This document shows positions 25,611 to 33,750 of a stretch of DNA of 64,000 nt, in pieces. Positions within the stretch are counted from its first letter, which is position 1, and each line of letters starts with the position of its first letter. This DNA is from an uncultured Armatimonadota bacterium (GTDB lineage Bacteria > Armatimonadota > Fimbriimonadia > Fimbriimonadales > Fimbriimonadaceae), in contig CAIYLG010000002.1 in NCBI GenBank assembly GCA_903927025.1, positions 62,001 to 126,000 of the forward strand. The letters are read 5' to 3'. Position numbers and translations under genes: made by a program. The notes below the pieces were generated by a model. The model ran no database searches, was not told the origin of the DNA, and was given only the letters and a program-made list of their open reading frames with translations.

Positions 25611-27710
25611 CTACAAGTCAAATAGGGCCTCAATGGCAATTGGTTTGCCCAGGCTCTCCTTCCAACGGTTGCGCTGCGAATCGGTGAGCAACGCCTCCAG
25701 TTGGCGTCCAAGGTCTGCCCGGAGACTCAACACTTGGTGCTGAACTTCGGCTTTGTTGGTTCCACTCTGGGCCCTGGCAGCCGCTGCCACCATTTTAAGG
25801 TGCATCGGCTCGATTGCTGCCATGAATTGAGCCCTTTCGTCGTCCGTGATCTGCAGATTCGCCCAAAGCCCAGGGCCGCCAAACAGGCCCTCTCGCTGTC
25901 TCACTAGCTCACCAAGTCGCTTCTGTTGGGCGTCCGTTAAGATATCTTTCAGCACCGATTCAAGGCTCCTCAGCGCCTTGGATCGATGCGTGTCGAAGTC
26001 GCCGCGACGCGCTTCATAGGATTGGAGAAATGCCGTCTCGGCTGGCGCTACCGTATGCAGGTATTTCTCAACCGCATCCTTCTGGTCAGGGGAAAGGCCA
26101 AGTTCTGCCTGGATCTTGTCCCGCGTAACAAGGAAGGAAAACCCGAACTCATGCCTCAGCTTTCTCCGCGTCTCTTCTGTGACGTCCTCGGTGACCGACG
26201 GCTCTCCATCACCCATCAGCTTCAGGATCGCTTCGGCTGCCTTCTCTGCTCGGTCGAAGTCCTTCGCCTGAAGTGCCGAGCCCAATTCCTGCATGAGCGG
26301 CTCTGCCTCAGCCTGCCTTCCCGTCTTCTGAATCCATGGAGGAAGCTCAGTCTGTATCCTGTGAATCTTCGGAGGCAGTCGCTCCAAAAGCGTGGGAGTT
26401 TCCGAATTCGTTTCAGTGAGGCGTCCTCCTCCAAGGAACTTCCGATAGGCCCCCAGGGCCTCTTCACTTTCAGTAACTTGCCGGAACTCGTTGTTCCGGT
26501 TTGCCTCGCCCCCGATTCCCCAGGAGAACACGTCCACGAGCGTCGCTCCATGGTTGAACATCTTCGCCAAGTAGGTTTCCATGTTCATGCCGGAATGCCC
26601 AGGACCCGCCCCGAGCTGCAGGTTGGTACCCTCGCAAGAGCCCCACCCCACCTGGTTGTGATCGGCCAGCTGAGCATATATATCGTCAAAAAGACCCGGT
26701 TGTGGGTAGGTCGAAAAGCCAGGCCGATGATTCTCACCAAACGCCACAGAAGGCGGCGCGAAGTGGTTGAATTTGGAATACGAGAGTGGTTTATTGTCGC
26801 CTTGGTCGAAGACACGGTGAGACAAAAACGCGGTATGCGAGTAAATTTTTTCAGTCGGAACACCCGCCTCCGCCAACCCTTTCGTCCACAAATCGATAAA
26901 TTCCTTCACCACCGCCTTGAGCTCAAGGTCCATGTCCTTGGGTGGGTGCTTGCGACTGAAGCCCCGGTTGGTGAGGGCCCTGTATCCCAGATAGTTGCCT
27001 GTCGCGAAGTCCTGACCGATCATCGTCTCGGAACCCGCAATGACTCCAGCAAATAGCTCCGACCGCTTGAGCGTGCCTAGCCTTTTCAGTTCCGCGGCGA
27101 TCGCTCTGCCAAAAACGATCGCTCGATGCTGAACTTCATGTTGAATCGAGGTGCTGTTGAAGCACATCTGGGGAGGAGCCTGCGTTGGCGTCTTCCCCCA
27201 ATCTAAGCGCCGACCGGTGCTTGGCGTGCCCTCCCAGTCCATTGCCTCCACATTCTTTGGGTCACTCCACAGATCCTTCCGGTTGCCCCAAAACATGGAA
27301 TCGTCGATCTTAATTCCGACGGCTAAGTTAGTCTCAAGGGCTAAGTCGAATCCGATCTTAATGAAACTTGTGATCTCTGCATCAGTTTGATCGAAACAGC
27401 CGATCGGACCGAGGAAGAATCCGAGCCGATTTTGGCGATCGCCAACAGTTCCAATTCGGTTCTTAATATCCTGGATATACGGCAGAAGAGGTGCTTTTGA
27501 TGGAAGGGTCGTACCTGACGTTCCGAAGCCTGCCATCTTCGGATCGGGGCTCCAGGTGAAAATCTGAAACGCGAGGTACCGGGTTTCAGACTCGATCCTC
27601 TTTGGTGATGTCCTCACATGAGGAGTCCGTTCTGGGACCCGGGCTTCCACCCCCTGACACAAGACGCATAGGATGCCCACCAAACCGAGGGAGAATGAAC
27701 TTAGCTTCAT
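25611..27710 (-). CDS. Secreted barrel-like protein with C-terminal Spy/LTXXQ-like domain
   Basis: 699 residues from the ATG at 27710, which gives a clear signal peptide (SFSLGLVGILCVLCQGVEA). Residues about 35-430 are not matched to a named family by eye; they contain glycosidase-like elements (RYLAFQIFTWSPDP, FFLGPIGCFDQTDAEI, NLAVGIKIDDSMFWGN, FAGVIAGSETMIGQD), suggesting a TIM barrel. Residues about 535-699 are helical with repeated L(S/T)xxQ-type motifs: LGLSPDQKDAV, ILTDAQQKRLGEL, LQITDDERAQF and LLTDSQRNRW, as in Spy/CpxP/CnrX periplasmic helical proteins. A Glu/Ala-rich linker lies between. It is divergent from a free-standing Spy-like sensor gene. Confidence 0.72.
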   Translation of the reverse strand: MKLSSFSLGLVGILCVLCQGVEARVPERTPHVRTSPKRIESETRYLAFQIFTWSPDPKMAGFGTSGTTLPSKAPLLPYIQDIKNRIGTVGDRQNRLGFFLGPIGCFDQTDAEITSFIKIGFDLALETNLAVGIKIDDSMFWGNRKDLWSDPKNVEAMDWEGTPSTGRRLDWGKTPTQAPPQMCFNSTSIQHEVQHRAIVFGRAIAAELKRLGTLKRSELFAGVIAGSETMIGQDFATGNYLGYRALTNRGFSRKHPPKDMDLELKAVVKEFIDLWTKGLAEAGVPTEKIYSHTAFLSHRVFDQGDNKPLSYSKFNHFAPPSVAFGENHRPGFSTYPQPGLFDDIYAQLADHNQVGWGSCEGTNLQLGAGPGHSGMNMETYLAKMFNHGATLVDVFSWGIGGEANRNNEFRQVTESEEALGAYRKFLGGGRLTETNSETPTLLERLPPKIHRIQTELPPWIQKTGRQAEAEPLMQELGSALQAKDFDRAEKAAEAILKLMGDGEPSVTEDVTEETRRKLRHEFGFSFLVTRDKIQAELGLSPDQKDAVEKYLHTVAPAETAFLQSYEARRGDFDTHRSKALRSLESVLKDILTDAQQKRLGELVRQREGLFGGPGLWANLQITDDERAQFMAAIEPMHLKMVAAAARAQSGTNKAEVQHQVLSLRADLGRQLEALLTDSQRNRWKESLGKPIAIEALFDL

Positions 27711-27790
27711 AGATCTGCTACCGCCGTGGCAACTCAAATGAGTCTCCACTCAACACTTACACTCAGATAGGACCCCTACAAGCCTCCAGC

Positions 27791-27832
27791 GGGAACATAT
27801 CCCCTGCCCTGGTTAATATCGACAATGTTCCC
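27791..27832. promoter_or_regulatory. Inverted GGGAACAT pair in the divergent promoter region
   Basis: GGGAACAT at 27791-27798 and its exact complement ATGTTCCC at 27825-27832 face each other across 26 bases in the 168-base spacer between the Spy-fusion gene and the Spy-sigma module. GGAAC resembles the -35 core of many ECF-dependent promoters, and one copy points towards each gene. The plus copy has TTAATA 16 bases downstream. It is either two divergent ECF promoters or one dyad operator. Confidence 0.5.
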
Positions 27833-27878
27833 GGAAAAGAGCAGCACCCGTCTCTACTCATAAAGCAGGAGAAATGAA

Positions 27879-28679
27879 GTGATCACAAGAATTGCATTGA
27901 TGTTCGCCGTCGTCGCCACGCTATGCGGGGCCGCCTTTACTTTGGGGAGCACGTCAACAGGAAGGCGTCAGGATGCTGGCGGAATTCCATCCGAGCATCC
28001 AATCGTCCTGGCCCTCCACTACCAGCATGAGTTGGCACTCTCTGATGAGCAGGTTCAGAAACTCAGCGCACTTCGGGACGCTTTAGGGAAGGAATTCGCA
28101 CCTTTCCATCAGCAGGCGGATGCGCTTCAGCAGCGAATGCAGGAACTGCAGCAGAGCGGAAATCCAGACCCAGCAACCGGGGCAAAGCTGAAACAGGATG
28201 CAGATGAACTCGGGGCAAAGATGAAGCCGATGTTTGATCGCTATTCTGAAGAGGTCGGCAAGCTTCTTTCGGATGAGCAGCGTCAGAAACTAATGAAGTT
28301 CTCTAGTGTAGCTGGGCACCCTTCAGACGGCCAAGAGTTCGTACTCAACACCATGATGCAGTCCCGGGAACAGCTCGGGATCACTCCGCAACAATTCACC
28401 CAGCTCCAGTATCTGCTGGCCGACTTTATCCGCGCATTCGCTCCGGTTCGCGAGAAGATGGAGTTGCTCCAACTTGAGATGAAGACAAAGTTTGCCGATC
28501 CAGGATCGACACCAACCCCGGAATATGTTGGCCGTGCCGCCGAGCTACAAAAGCAGGTCGCAGCACTTCAGTCTCAGTTCTCTGACCAGGCGGCAAAGAG
28601 CGTTTTGGAGCCCAAACAGAAGGCAAAGCTCGAGGAACTTCTTCATGGAGATCATCGCCCTCAATCCAACGGAGGTTAG
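27879..28679 (+). CDS. Spy/CnrX-like periplasmic sensor protein
   Basis: 266 residues from a GTG at 27879, with AGGAG 6 bases upstream. One N-terminal hydrophobic helix (residues 4-24) is a signal or membrane anchor. The rest is helical with four LTXXQ-type motifs: LALSDEQVQKL, LLSDEQRQKL, LGITPQQFTQL and VLEPKQKAKL. A His-bearing stretch (His40, His47, His50) lies just before the first helix, reminiscent of the metal ligands of CnrX. It overlaps an ECF sigma gene and precedes a one-TM protein, the gene set of CnrYXH-type metal-sensing systems. I infer a periplasmic sensor that controls the sigma factor; metal specificity is unknown. Confidence 0.78.
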   Translation: MITRIALMFAVVATLCGAAFTLGSTSTGRRQDAGGIPSEHPIVLALHYQHELALSDEQVQKLSALRDALGKEFAPFHQQADALQQRMQELQQSGNPDPATGAKLKQDADELGAKMKPMFDRYSEEVGKLLSDEQRQKLMKFSSVAGHPSDGQEFVLNTMMQSREQLGITPQQFTQLQYLLADFIRAFAPVREKMELLQLEMKTKFADPGSTPTPEYVGRAAELQKQVAALQSQFSDQAAKSVLEPKQKAKLEELLHGDHRPQSNGG

Positions 28680-29193
28680 GCCCGACTACAGCGCCGACCT
28701 GGAGCTTGCTCGCCGCTGCGCAACCGGCGACGAGCGAGCTCTGCGTGAAGCCTTTGAAGCTTACGAGTCGCTTTTGCGCAAGCTGATCTACCGAAACCTC
28801 GGCAGCCGAGAAGATGCCGAGGAACTTGTTGCGACTACGTTTTTGAAGTTCTGGAAATCAGCTCATCACTATCGGGGAATAAGTTCACTGCGAAGCTATC
28901 TCACACGCATCGCACTGAACCTCTGTCACGACGCAAGTCGAAAACGTCGTCTAAGCGTTGTCCCCGAACCCGCTTTGCCGTCTCAAGAAGAACACCCGCT
29001 TGCAGAACCGATCCGGCAAGGGCTCTTGCGGTTAGACCGCGAAGATCGGGAACTGCTGAGCCTTTACTACCTTGAGGATTGGGACTACAACGAGATTTGC
29101 GACAGTCTCGGCATCACGTACGACGTGCTCCGAACTCGTCTTGTACGCGCACGAAAGAAACTACGGCTCACCGTGGAGGAGAACAATGACTGA
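28645..29193 (+). CDS. ECF sigma factor
   Basis: 182 residues from the ATG at 28645, inside the end of the sensor gene (35-base overlap) with AGGAAC upstream; longer frames to 28492 are only the overlap. Region 2 is at about 15-80 (RDAEELVATTFLKFW-like SREDAEELVATTFLKFWKS, YLTRIALNLCHD), and region 4 at about 125-172 (REDRELLSLYYLEDWDYNEI, ITYDVLRTRLVRARKKL). It should direct RNA polymerase to stress or metal-responsive promoters, possibly including the GGGAAC sites upstream of its own operon. The overlap at both ends indicates tight stoichiometric coupling to sensor and anti-sigma. Confidence 0.92.
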   Translation: MEIIALNPTEVRPDYSADLELARRCATGDERALREAFEAYESLLRKLIYRNLGSREDAEELVATTFLKFWKSAHHYRGISSLRSYLTRIALNLCHDASRKRRLSVVPEPALPSQEEHPLAEPIRQGLLRLDREDRELLSLYYLEDWDYNEICDSLGITYDVLRTRLVRARKKLRLTVEENND

Positions 29194-29545
29194 CGAACAG
29201 TTCGACGAGATTTGTCGAAGCGCTCTCGCTTACGATCCTGGTGCGGCAAGCGAACCCACATGGTCGAAAATCCGCCGGAGGCCAAGGTGGAGTTGGCTCC
29301 CAACCATTCCCGAGACTCTGACCTGCGGCCTAGCTTGCGGCTTTATCCTCTTCGTATTTTGGGTCCAGCTTGGCCACAAGACGGGTCTTCCAACAGATTC
29401 CAATCCAGTGGTCCAAAAGGCCGTAGGAGGATCGTTGGCTGGGTTGCAGGCGTCCACGCTCCAGGTGCCAGATACGACTCAGTGGACTGAAGCCTCTCTC
29501 GGCTTTCCCAGAGTCATTGGGTCGGAGGCGAGGAAGGGTCGCTGA
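29186..29545 (+). CDS. One-TM putative anti-sigma factor
   Basis: 119 residues; the ATG at 29186 lies 8 bases inside the sigma gene, preceded by GGAGGAG. An N-terminal cytoplasmic segment of about 40 residues (DEQFDEICRSALAYDPG, TWSKIRRRPRW) is followed by one membrane helix (ETLTCGLACGFILFVFWVQLG, about 43-63) and a periplasmic tail of about 55 residues. No zinc-binding HxxxCxxC motif is present, as in CnrY-like anti-sigmas. Function is inferred from position directly after an ECF sigma gene and from this topology. Confidence 0.75.
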   Translation: MTDEQFDEICRSALAYDPGAASEPTWSKIRRRPRWSWLPTIPETLTCGLACGFILFVFWVQLGHKTGLPTDSNPVVQKAVGGSLAGLQASTLQVPDTTQWTEASLGFPRVIGSEARKGR

Positions 29546-29598
29546 CTGCAGGAGCCATCATTCACCCAGCCATCGCCTGAGTTTTCTAGGACGGCTCG

Positions 29599-30309
29599 CT
29601 AACACTTCGCCGTCTTTTTCTTCTTCCCAACCGCGCCCTTGGCTTTCGCATCGGCAATCCGATCGGGCGCGAATGCGACTTTGCACGCAGTGTTGCCCAC
29701 AAAGACCTGGACGGGTCCGATTTCGGCTGCACACTGGGAAGCAAAGTCGGAAAGGCTGGCGATGTTGGTTCCACAGGCGATCACGAACCCATTCATCGTG
29801 GATCGCACACGGTTGGGCTGACTATGGATGGTAGCGGCCACACGCTTCAGAAGCGCCTCATACTCGGCGAGATCGAGGTCGGCATCCGCCCGAATTAGGG
29901 ACAGGGAACTCAGGGTGCACCATCCGGCACAGGCGATATTCTCTATCGAAGACTCGATCCACTCGACGGCGCAGTCCCGGCCATGCTTTCCGGCAGAGGC
30001 GACCCAAGGCACCGTACTCTCTGAATGGAGCGACCAATTGGCACCCTCCACCCAGGTTTGGAGATCTTGCCGAGTCATCTTCATGTCATCGGTGATGAGC
30101 CCCGCCAGGTACATGGCATCGGAAATGCCAGTCGCGTACAGTTCCAGGGCCAACTCGTAGTTGGGTTTTAGTCGCTTCTCAATCGGCTTGAGATCGCTGA
30201 TCTTCACCCCGAAAAACGGCTCCTGGGCGCCGTGATTCACCAGCACTTTCTTAATCGATGCGCTACCTAGCGCCCGCAACTCTTCAATAATCTCAGCACA
30301 AGATGGCAT
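29599..30309 (-). CDS. AlkD-like DNA alkylation repair family protein
   Basis: 236 residues from the ATG at 30309, with GGGGA about 7 bases upstream; a frame 10 codons longer lacks this. The sequence is all-helical with HEAT-like repeats and the family pattern PFFGVKISDLKPIEKRLKPNYELALELYATG, then LQTWVEGANWSLHSES and AVEWIESSIENIACAGW. Such proteins are annotated with the AlkC/AlkD 3-alkyladenine glycosylase-like superfamily; whether this member excises bases is unknown. The Lys-rich C-terminus (GKKKKTAKC) could contact nucleic acid. It converges with the anti-sigma gene. Confidence 0.75.
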   Translation of the reverse strand: MPSCAEIIEELRALGSASIKKVLVNHGAQEPFFGVKISDLKPIEKRLKPNYELALELYATGISDAMYLAGLITDDMKMTRQDLQTWVEGANWSLHSESTVPWVASAGKHGRDCAVEWIESSIENIACAGWCTLSSLSLIRADADLDLAEYEALLKRVAATIHSQPNRVRSTMNGFVIACGTNIASLSDFASQCAAEIGPVQVFVGNTACKVAFAPDRIADAKAKGAVGKKKKTAKC

Positions 30310-30411
30310 AGCAATATCCCCTGGTGACAAGTTTGCCACGAGAGAAATCCTATCATCTTTGGAGCAAACCCGTGTGCGAGCCTGCCGAAACAGTCGGGGT
30401 CAGATGCCAAC

Positions 30412-31770
30412 TTAAAATTGGATGAACTCGATCAGCCCACAGGTGGAATCGTATTGAGTGACGTACACTTGGCCACTGGAGCCAAAAGCGAAATCTCTTG
30501 GCGTAGCGTGAAACTGGCCAGGGAGGTAGGCATGGAAATTCGCCTTCTGCCCAGCCATTCCAAAGGTTCGGACGAATCTTCCTTGGGCATCGAAGACCGA
30601 TACTCTTGGCAAGATTTTCGCATTGACGCCATCTTCGGAAAGGAAGATTCCCCCATCAGGCGAACATCGCATCCCCGACCTCCCGGTGGGCACGATCTCA
30701 CCGAGGCCACCTGTGCCCATTTTCACGACAGTCTCAGAGTTCCCGAAGTTTGGATCGGTTTTGACAAGATTATTCGTGGCGAGGATCCAAAGCACCTGAT
30801 CGCCAGACAGATCAAAAGGATCGCCAGGTCGGATGCTAAAACCGCCGATCCTGTTGCCGCTGGATGCTGAAATTTTGTAGTCCTCGAATGTGGAAACTTT
30901 GGTGCCAACCTTCATGAAGAGGCGCCCTTTGGAATCGAAGCGAGCATCTCCTGGCCACTCATCCAAGTTCCCTGGGAAGGCAGGGGCGGTTGTACCGTCT
31001 TGAGTGACCCTGACACAGTTGTGCTGGTTGTATAGTCCGACCAGATAGTCATGCGTCACCGGATTGAGCGCCACCTCTCGGCCCTCTGCTGGCAACGTGC
31101 CGAATTCGCCCTTGAACTCCCCATCCTCGGAGAAGCGCCATAGAGCTTTGTGATTTCCCTCGCCTACCACCACATCACCGTTTGGATCAACCACGACGCC
31201 GCACCCCTTCAGCGATGACTTGGGATGGAGAAACTGCTTATGGAATGTCAATCCGCTGATAACCGCATGAACCCTCACGTTGACCGTTTCAGGATTCAGC
31301 TTGATTCCTTTGACAGATCCAGGGATTGAGATCGACGACTCTTGGTCGGCGAGATCCCCAAAATAGCAAGGTGAGCTGAATTCCACCGTCTCCATCCGCG
31401 TCTTTGTGCCTTCGGTGCCATCGTCTAGCTTCACTTTGTAAGCCTCCGTCACGCTTACAAAATCAAACCGAACCCCTTGGATAGAGGTGCCAGCACCATT
31501 TGCCAGTGAGAAGTTCGCGCTCAAGATCCCATCTCTATAGGCGAGGTCTGCCTCCGAAAGACGGCAGCTTCCCTTCCAAATTGGAGTCTTCAACTCATCA
31601 CCAGATACAGAAACTTCTCCAGCAGGAGTGATCGTGAAATCGACGGAAAGCCCCTTTGACACTGGAGCAACTTTTGCGGAAGGCCCGACCAATGTGGAAA
31701 GTAAACCTACTTGCGGCTGAATGACATCCTTCTGAAGAAGGCTGAGGATAATGAGACTTACTGGCAACAC
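30412..31770 (-). CDS. Secreted NHL-like propeller protein
   Basis: 452 residues with an N-terminal hydrophobic signal (LPVSLIILSLLQ). Residues about 25-180 are a beta domain of unknown type. From about 190 on there are NHL/SMP-30-like blades: GCGVVVDPNGDVVVGEGNHKAL, FSEDGEFKGEFG, ARFDSKGRLFMKVG, VFDAQGRFVRTFGMAG, and FAFGSSGQVYVTQYDST. NHL propellers bind proteins or ligands; no active-site signature is evident. It is the last gene before the AlkD-like gene on the minus strand and has no clear functional partner nearby. Confidence 0.75.
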   Translation of the reverse strand: MLPVSLIILSLLQKDVIQPQVGLLSTLVGPSAKVAPVSKGLSVDFTITPAGEVSVSGDELKTPIWKGSCRLSEADLAYRDGILSANFSLANGAGTSIQGVRFDFVSVTEAYKVKLDDGTEGTKTRMETVEFSSPCYFGDLADQESSISIPGSVKGIKLNPETVNVRVHAVISGLTFHKQFLHPKSSLKGCGVVVDPNGDVVVGEGNHKALWRFSEDGEFKGEFGTLPAEGREVALNPVTHDYLVGLYNQHNCVRVTQDGTTAPAFPGNLDEWPGDARFDSKGRLFMKVGTKVSTFEDYKISASSGNRIGGFSIRPGDPFDLSGDQVLWILATNNLVKTDPNFGNSETVVKMGTGGLGEIVPTGRSGMRCSPDGGIFLSEDGVNAKILPRVSVFDAQGRFVRTFGMAGQKANFHAYLPGQFHATPRDFAFGSSGQVYVTQYDSTCGLIEFIQF

Positions 31771-31984
31771 AACCTAGTATTTCACATTGCGTTGCGAAGG
31801 TCCCTGGCAATGGACCTATCCGCGATTTGCTCTCGTACCACCGAAAAATGCGATGGAATGAATCGACGCGTGTTTACTCGAAAGGGAATCAAACGTGCGG
31901 CAACTGCCTCGGTAAACAGTTTCGAGGGTAGCGCTAATTTGCTCTGAACCGTCTCTGCCTTCGCAAAAGTCAATTCATTCAACC

Positions 31985-32371
31985 ATGATAGGCCAACTCC
32001 GCATCGCCCGCCCCGTCACAAACCTTGCGCGCACTGCGGAGATGTACCGGAGCGGCCTTGGTCTAGAGTTCCTCGGCCAGTTCGAAGCCCACGACGGCTT
32101 CGACGGAATTATGCTCGGCCTGCCCGATTGTCCCTATCACTTCGAGTTCACCTACTGCCAGACCCATCCCGTCCCGCCAAGTCCCACGCCAGAGGACCTC
32201 GTCGTTTTCTACATTCCGGACGCTTCGGAATGGATCCAGACGTGTCAGCAGATGTCGAACGCTGGATTCATCATCGTGCCAAGCCTCAATCCCTACTGGG
32301 AAGTCCACGGCAGAACATTTGCCGACCCAGACGGTTATCGAGTCGTCATTCAAAATGCCGCTTGGAATTAA
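31985..32371 (+). CDS. VOC family (glyoxalase/dioxygenase-like) protein
   Basis: 128 residues, cytoplasmic. The two beta-alpha-beta-beta-beta repeats of the vicinal oxygen chelate fold are visible: LRIARPVTNLARTAEMYRSGLG and LEFLGQF in the first, LVVFYIPDASEWIQTCQQM and GRTFADPDGYRVVIQNA in the second. HFEFTYC near 52 and the C-terminal DPDGY motif are where VOC metal ligands usually sit, but the full metal set is not certain. The substrate is unknown. It is the only plus-strand gene in this stretch. Confidence 0.85.
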   Translation: MIGQLRIARPVTNLARTAEMYRSGLGLEFLGQFEAHDGFDGIMLGLPDCPYHFEFTYCQTHPVPPSPTPEDLVVFYIPDASEWIQTCQQMSNAGFIIVPSLNPYWEVHGRTFADPDGYRVVIQNAAWN

Positions 32372-32471
32372 TGGTTGCTTGGACGATGCCGTGAACAACA
32401 TTTCGAGACGCTGGTAGAGAGCGTCAATAGCCAGGTGCTAATTCCAATTCTCCAAAGATGGCCGCAGCCCG

Positions 32472-32822
32472 CTAGCTCATCCAAACCCAGTGGTATCGGC
32501 CCCACCACTCGCAACTTTCACATATCTCGACCCAGCCACCGCGGCCGCATAACCACTCTGGCGGTGCATCGTTCTCCCAGTAGACCCACCTCATTTGGTT
32601 CGTACAGAATGGGCAAACCCAAGACGGGTAGTCAGGAGGATGGCCGCTTCTCTCGGATCGCTTTCCTTTCTTGAGCCAAGCTGAAATCTCGTCCCAATCA
32701 TACGGGCACTCGGACAGGGCATCCTTCAAAGCCTTCTTGGCGTCAGAGAGCCCCAATCCGTTCAGCTTCACAAACTGAGGGATATCTGGCAGAGCAATGT
32801 CACGTCTCGGAGCCCAAGCCAT
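32472..32822 (-). CDS. Small Cys-pair protein downstream of the RES toxin
   Basis: 116 residues, unrecognised. The C-terminal half has CPFC, a single Cys in EWLCGRGG, and CESC, which could form a zinc ribbon, surrounded by many Trp residues (WVYWEND, CEWWGRYHWVW). The N-terminal half is a helical segment (LPDIPQFVKLNGLGLSDAKKALKDAL). It starts 23 bases after the stop of the RES gene on the same strand, so it may be the third gene of the toxin-antitoxin transcript. Its role there is unknown. Confidence 0.65.
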   Translation of the reverse strand: MAWAPRRDIALPDIPQFVKLNGLGLSDAKKALKDALSECPYDWDEISAWLKKGKRSERSGHPPDYPSWVCPFCTNQMRWVYWENDAPPEWLCGRGGWVEICESCEWWGRYHWVWMS

Positions 32823-32845
32823 ATCTCAACAGAGCTCCACAGAGG

Positions 32846-33319
32846 CTATTCGAAAAGCCTTGAGTCCCAACTGAGAGGCTTCGGCATCCGCAAGTATTTG
32901 ATCGATGCGGCCTCCGGGTGGTTTGGATTGATCAAGAGATTGGTGTACGGAGCTGGCACAATCACACTCGGCACAATTAGCAAGCATGACCCTTTCGTCC
33001 GCGCCCAATGGTCTCCGTACGCCCTAGTCTGAGATTCAAGGTTGCGCCAATTTGGCAGGCTACTTCGTGACATGACATCGTAACTTAGACCAGCCGGCAG
33101 GTCTATCCAAATATATCCATGCTTCTTGGGAGGCGGCAACCCAGCGGTATGCACCCTCAATTCCAGCAAGGCCCCTTCAAGGCTTTTTGCAGCATAGATC
33201 ACCTCGGTTCCGGGAGAATTCCACCTGCCGCCGTAGATCATCGCTCCATAACCGGAGTAAAGCGGAAAGCCCCGATCGGCAATCCTCCAAACCCTGGTCT
33301 TCCGCGCTAAGACAGGCAT
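32846..33319 (-). CDS. RES-domain toxin
   Basis: 157 residues from the ATG at 33319, two bases after the antitoxin stop; a longer frame starting inside the antitoxin is unlikely. The RES fold signature is complete: RVWRIADRGFPLYSGYGAM, GGRWNSPGTEVIYAAKSLEGALLELRVH-like with the conserved Arg, Tyr and Glu, and LLIVPSVIVP with the Ser, ending in NPNHPEA. RES toxins destroy NAD+ and arrest growth; they are neutralised by Xre/MbcA-type antitoxins encoded just upstream, as here. Cytoplasmic. Confidence 0.9.
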   Translation of the reverse strand: MPVLARKTRVWRIADRGFPLYSGYGAMIYGGRWNSPGTEVIYAAKSLEGALLELRVHTAGLPPPKKHGYIWIDLPAGLSYDVMSRSSLPNWRNLESQTRAYGDHWARTKGSCLLIVPSVIVPAPYTNLLINPNHPEAASIKYLRMPKPLSWDSRLFE

Positions 33320-33321
33320 CT

Positions 33322-33738
33322 CTACGCTGGCAAACCAAATTGAATCTTTCGAAGGAGGCTTTCGACTTCCCGGGCGCCCCATTCAGATTCGGCCGCCTGA
33401 ATAGGCGACAGATCGCTAAGTTGCCTATGAGGGCGGCTGAGAAATTTATCTGCGGCTTTCCAACCGCCCCAGACTTCTACGGCGAGCGCGAGAATAAATG
33501 CCAGCCTTCCCGCTTTTTCGCTACCGGACGGCGGTAGCACCTGATCTGCTCCGTCGGGGTTCACCAGGCGACGCCACCGTGGTCGATCAAGGGTGGGGAC
33601 GTGCTGCACGACCAGTTCAAACGAATCGACTGGGAGCCCGGACTGTATCTGCCGCCAATAGGCAAGCGACGACCTATCCCGGGTTTGAAAAATTGTTCCC
33701 TCACCCAAAAGGCCAAATGCTCTCTCAGTTACGTCCAT
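33322..33738 (-). CDS. Xre/MbcA/ParS-type antitoxin
   Basis: 138 residues. The C-terminal toxin-binding domain is typical (about 95-138): a Trp-rich helix, AADKFLSRPHRQLSDLSPIQAA and a terminal GAREVESLLRKIQFGLPA. The N-terminal part is helical and probably includes the DNA-binding region that represses the operon. TATAAT lies at 33750-33745, so the predicted transcript starts at or next to the ATG (leaderless). Partner of the RES toxin downstream. Confidence 0.85.
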   Translation of the reverse strand: MDVTERAFGLLGEGTIFQTRDRSSLAYWRQIQSGLPVDSFELVVQHVPTLDRPRWRRLVNPDGADQVLPPSGSEKAGRLAFILALAVEVWGGWKAADKFLSRPHRQLSDLSPIQAAESEWGAREVESLLRKIQFGLPA

Positions 33739-33744
33739 GTCTCG

Positions 33745-33750
33745 ATTATA
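33745..33750 (-). promoter_or_regulatory. Candidate -10 box of the Xre-RES operon
   Basis: A perfect TATAAT on the minus strand ends 7 bases before the antitoxin ATG, and no ribosome-binding site separates them. No good -35 hexamer is seen 16-18 bases upstream. If used, the mRNA would be leaderless. Confidence 0.45.

Noticed and set aside
28492-28644. Longer N-terminus for the ECF sigma gene
   Set aside because: This part is out-of-frame sequence of the Spy-like gene; sigma homology and a ribosome site begin at 28645.
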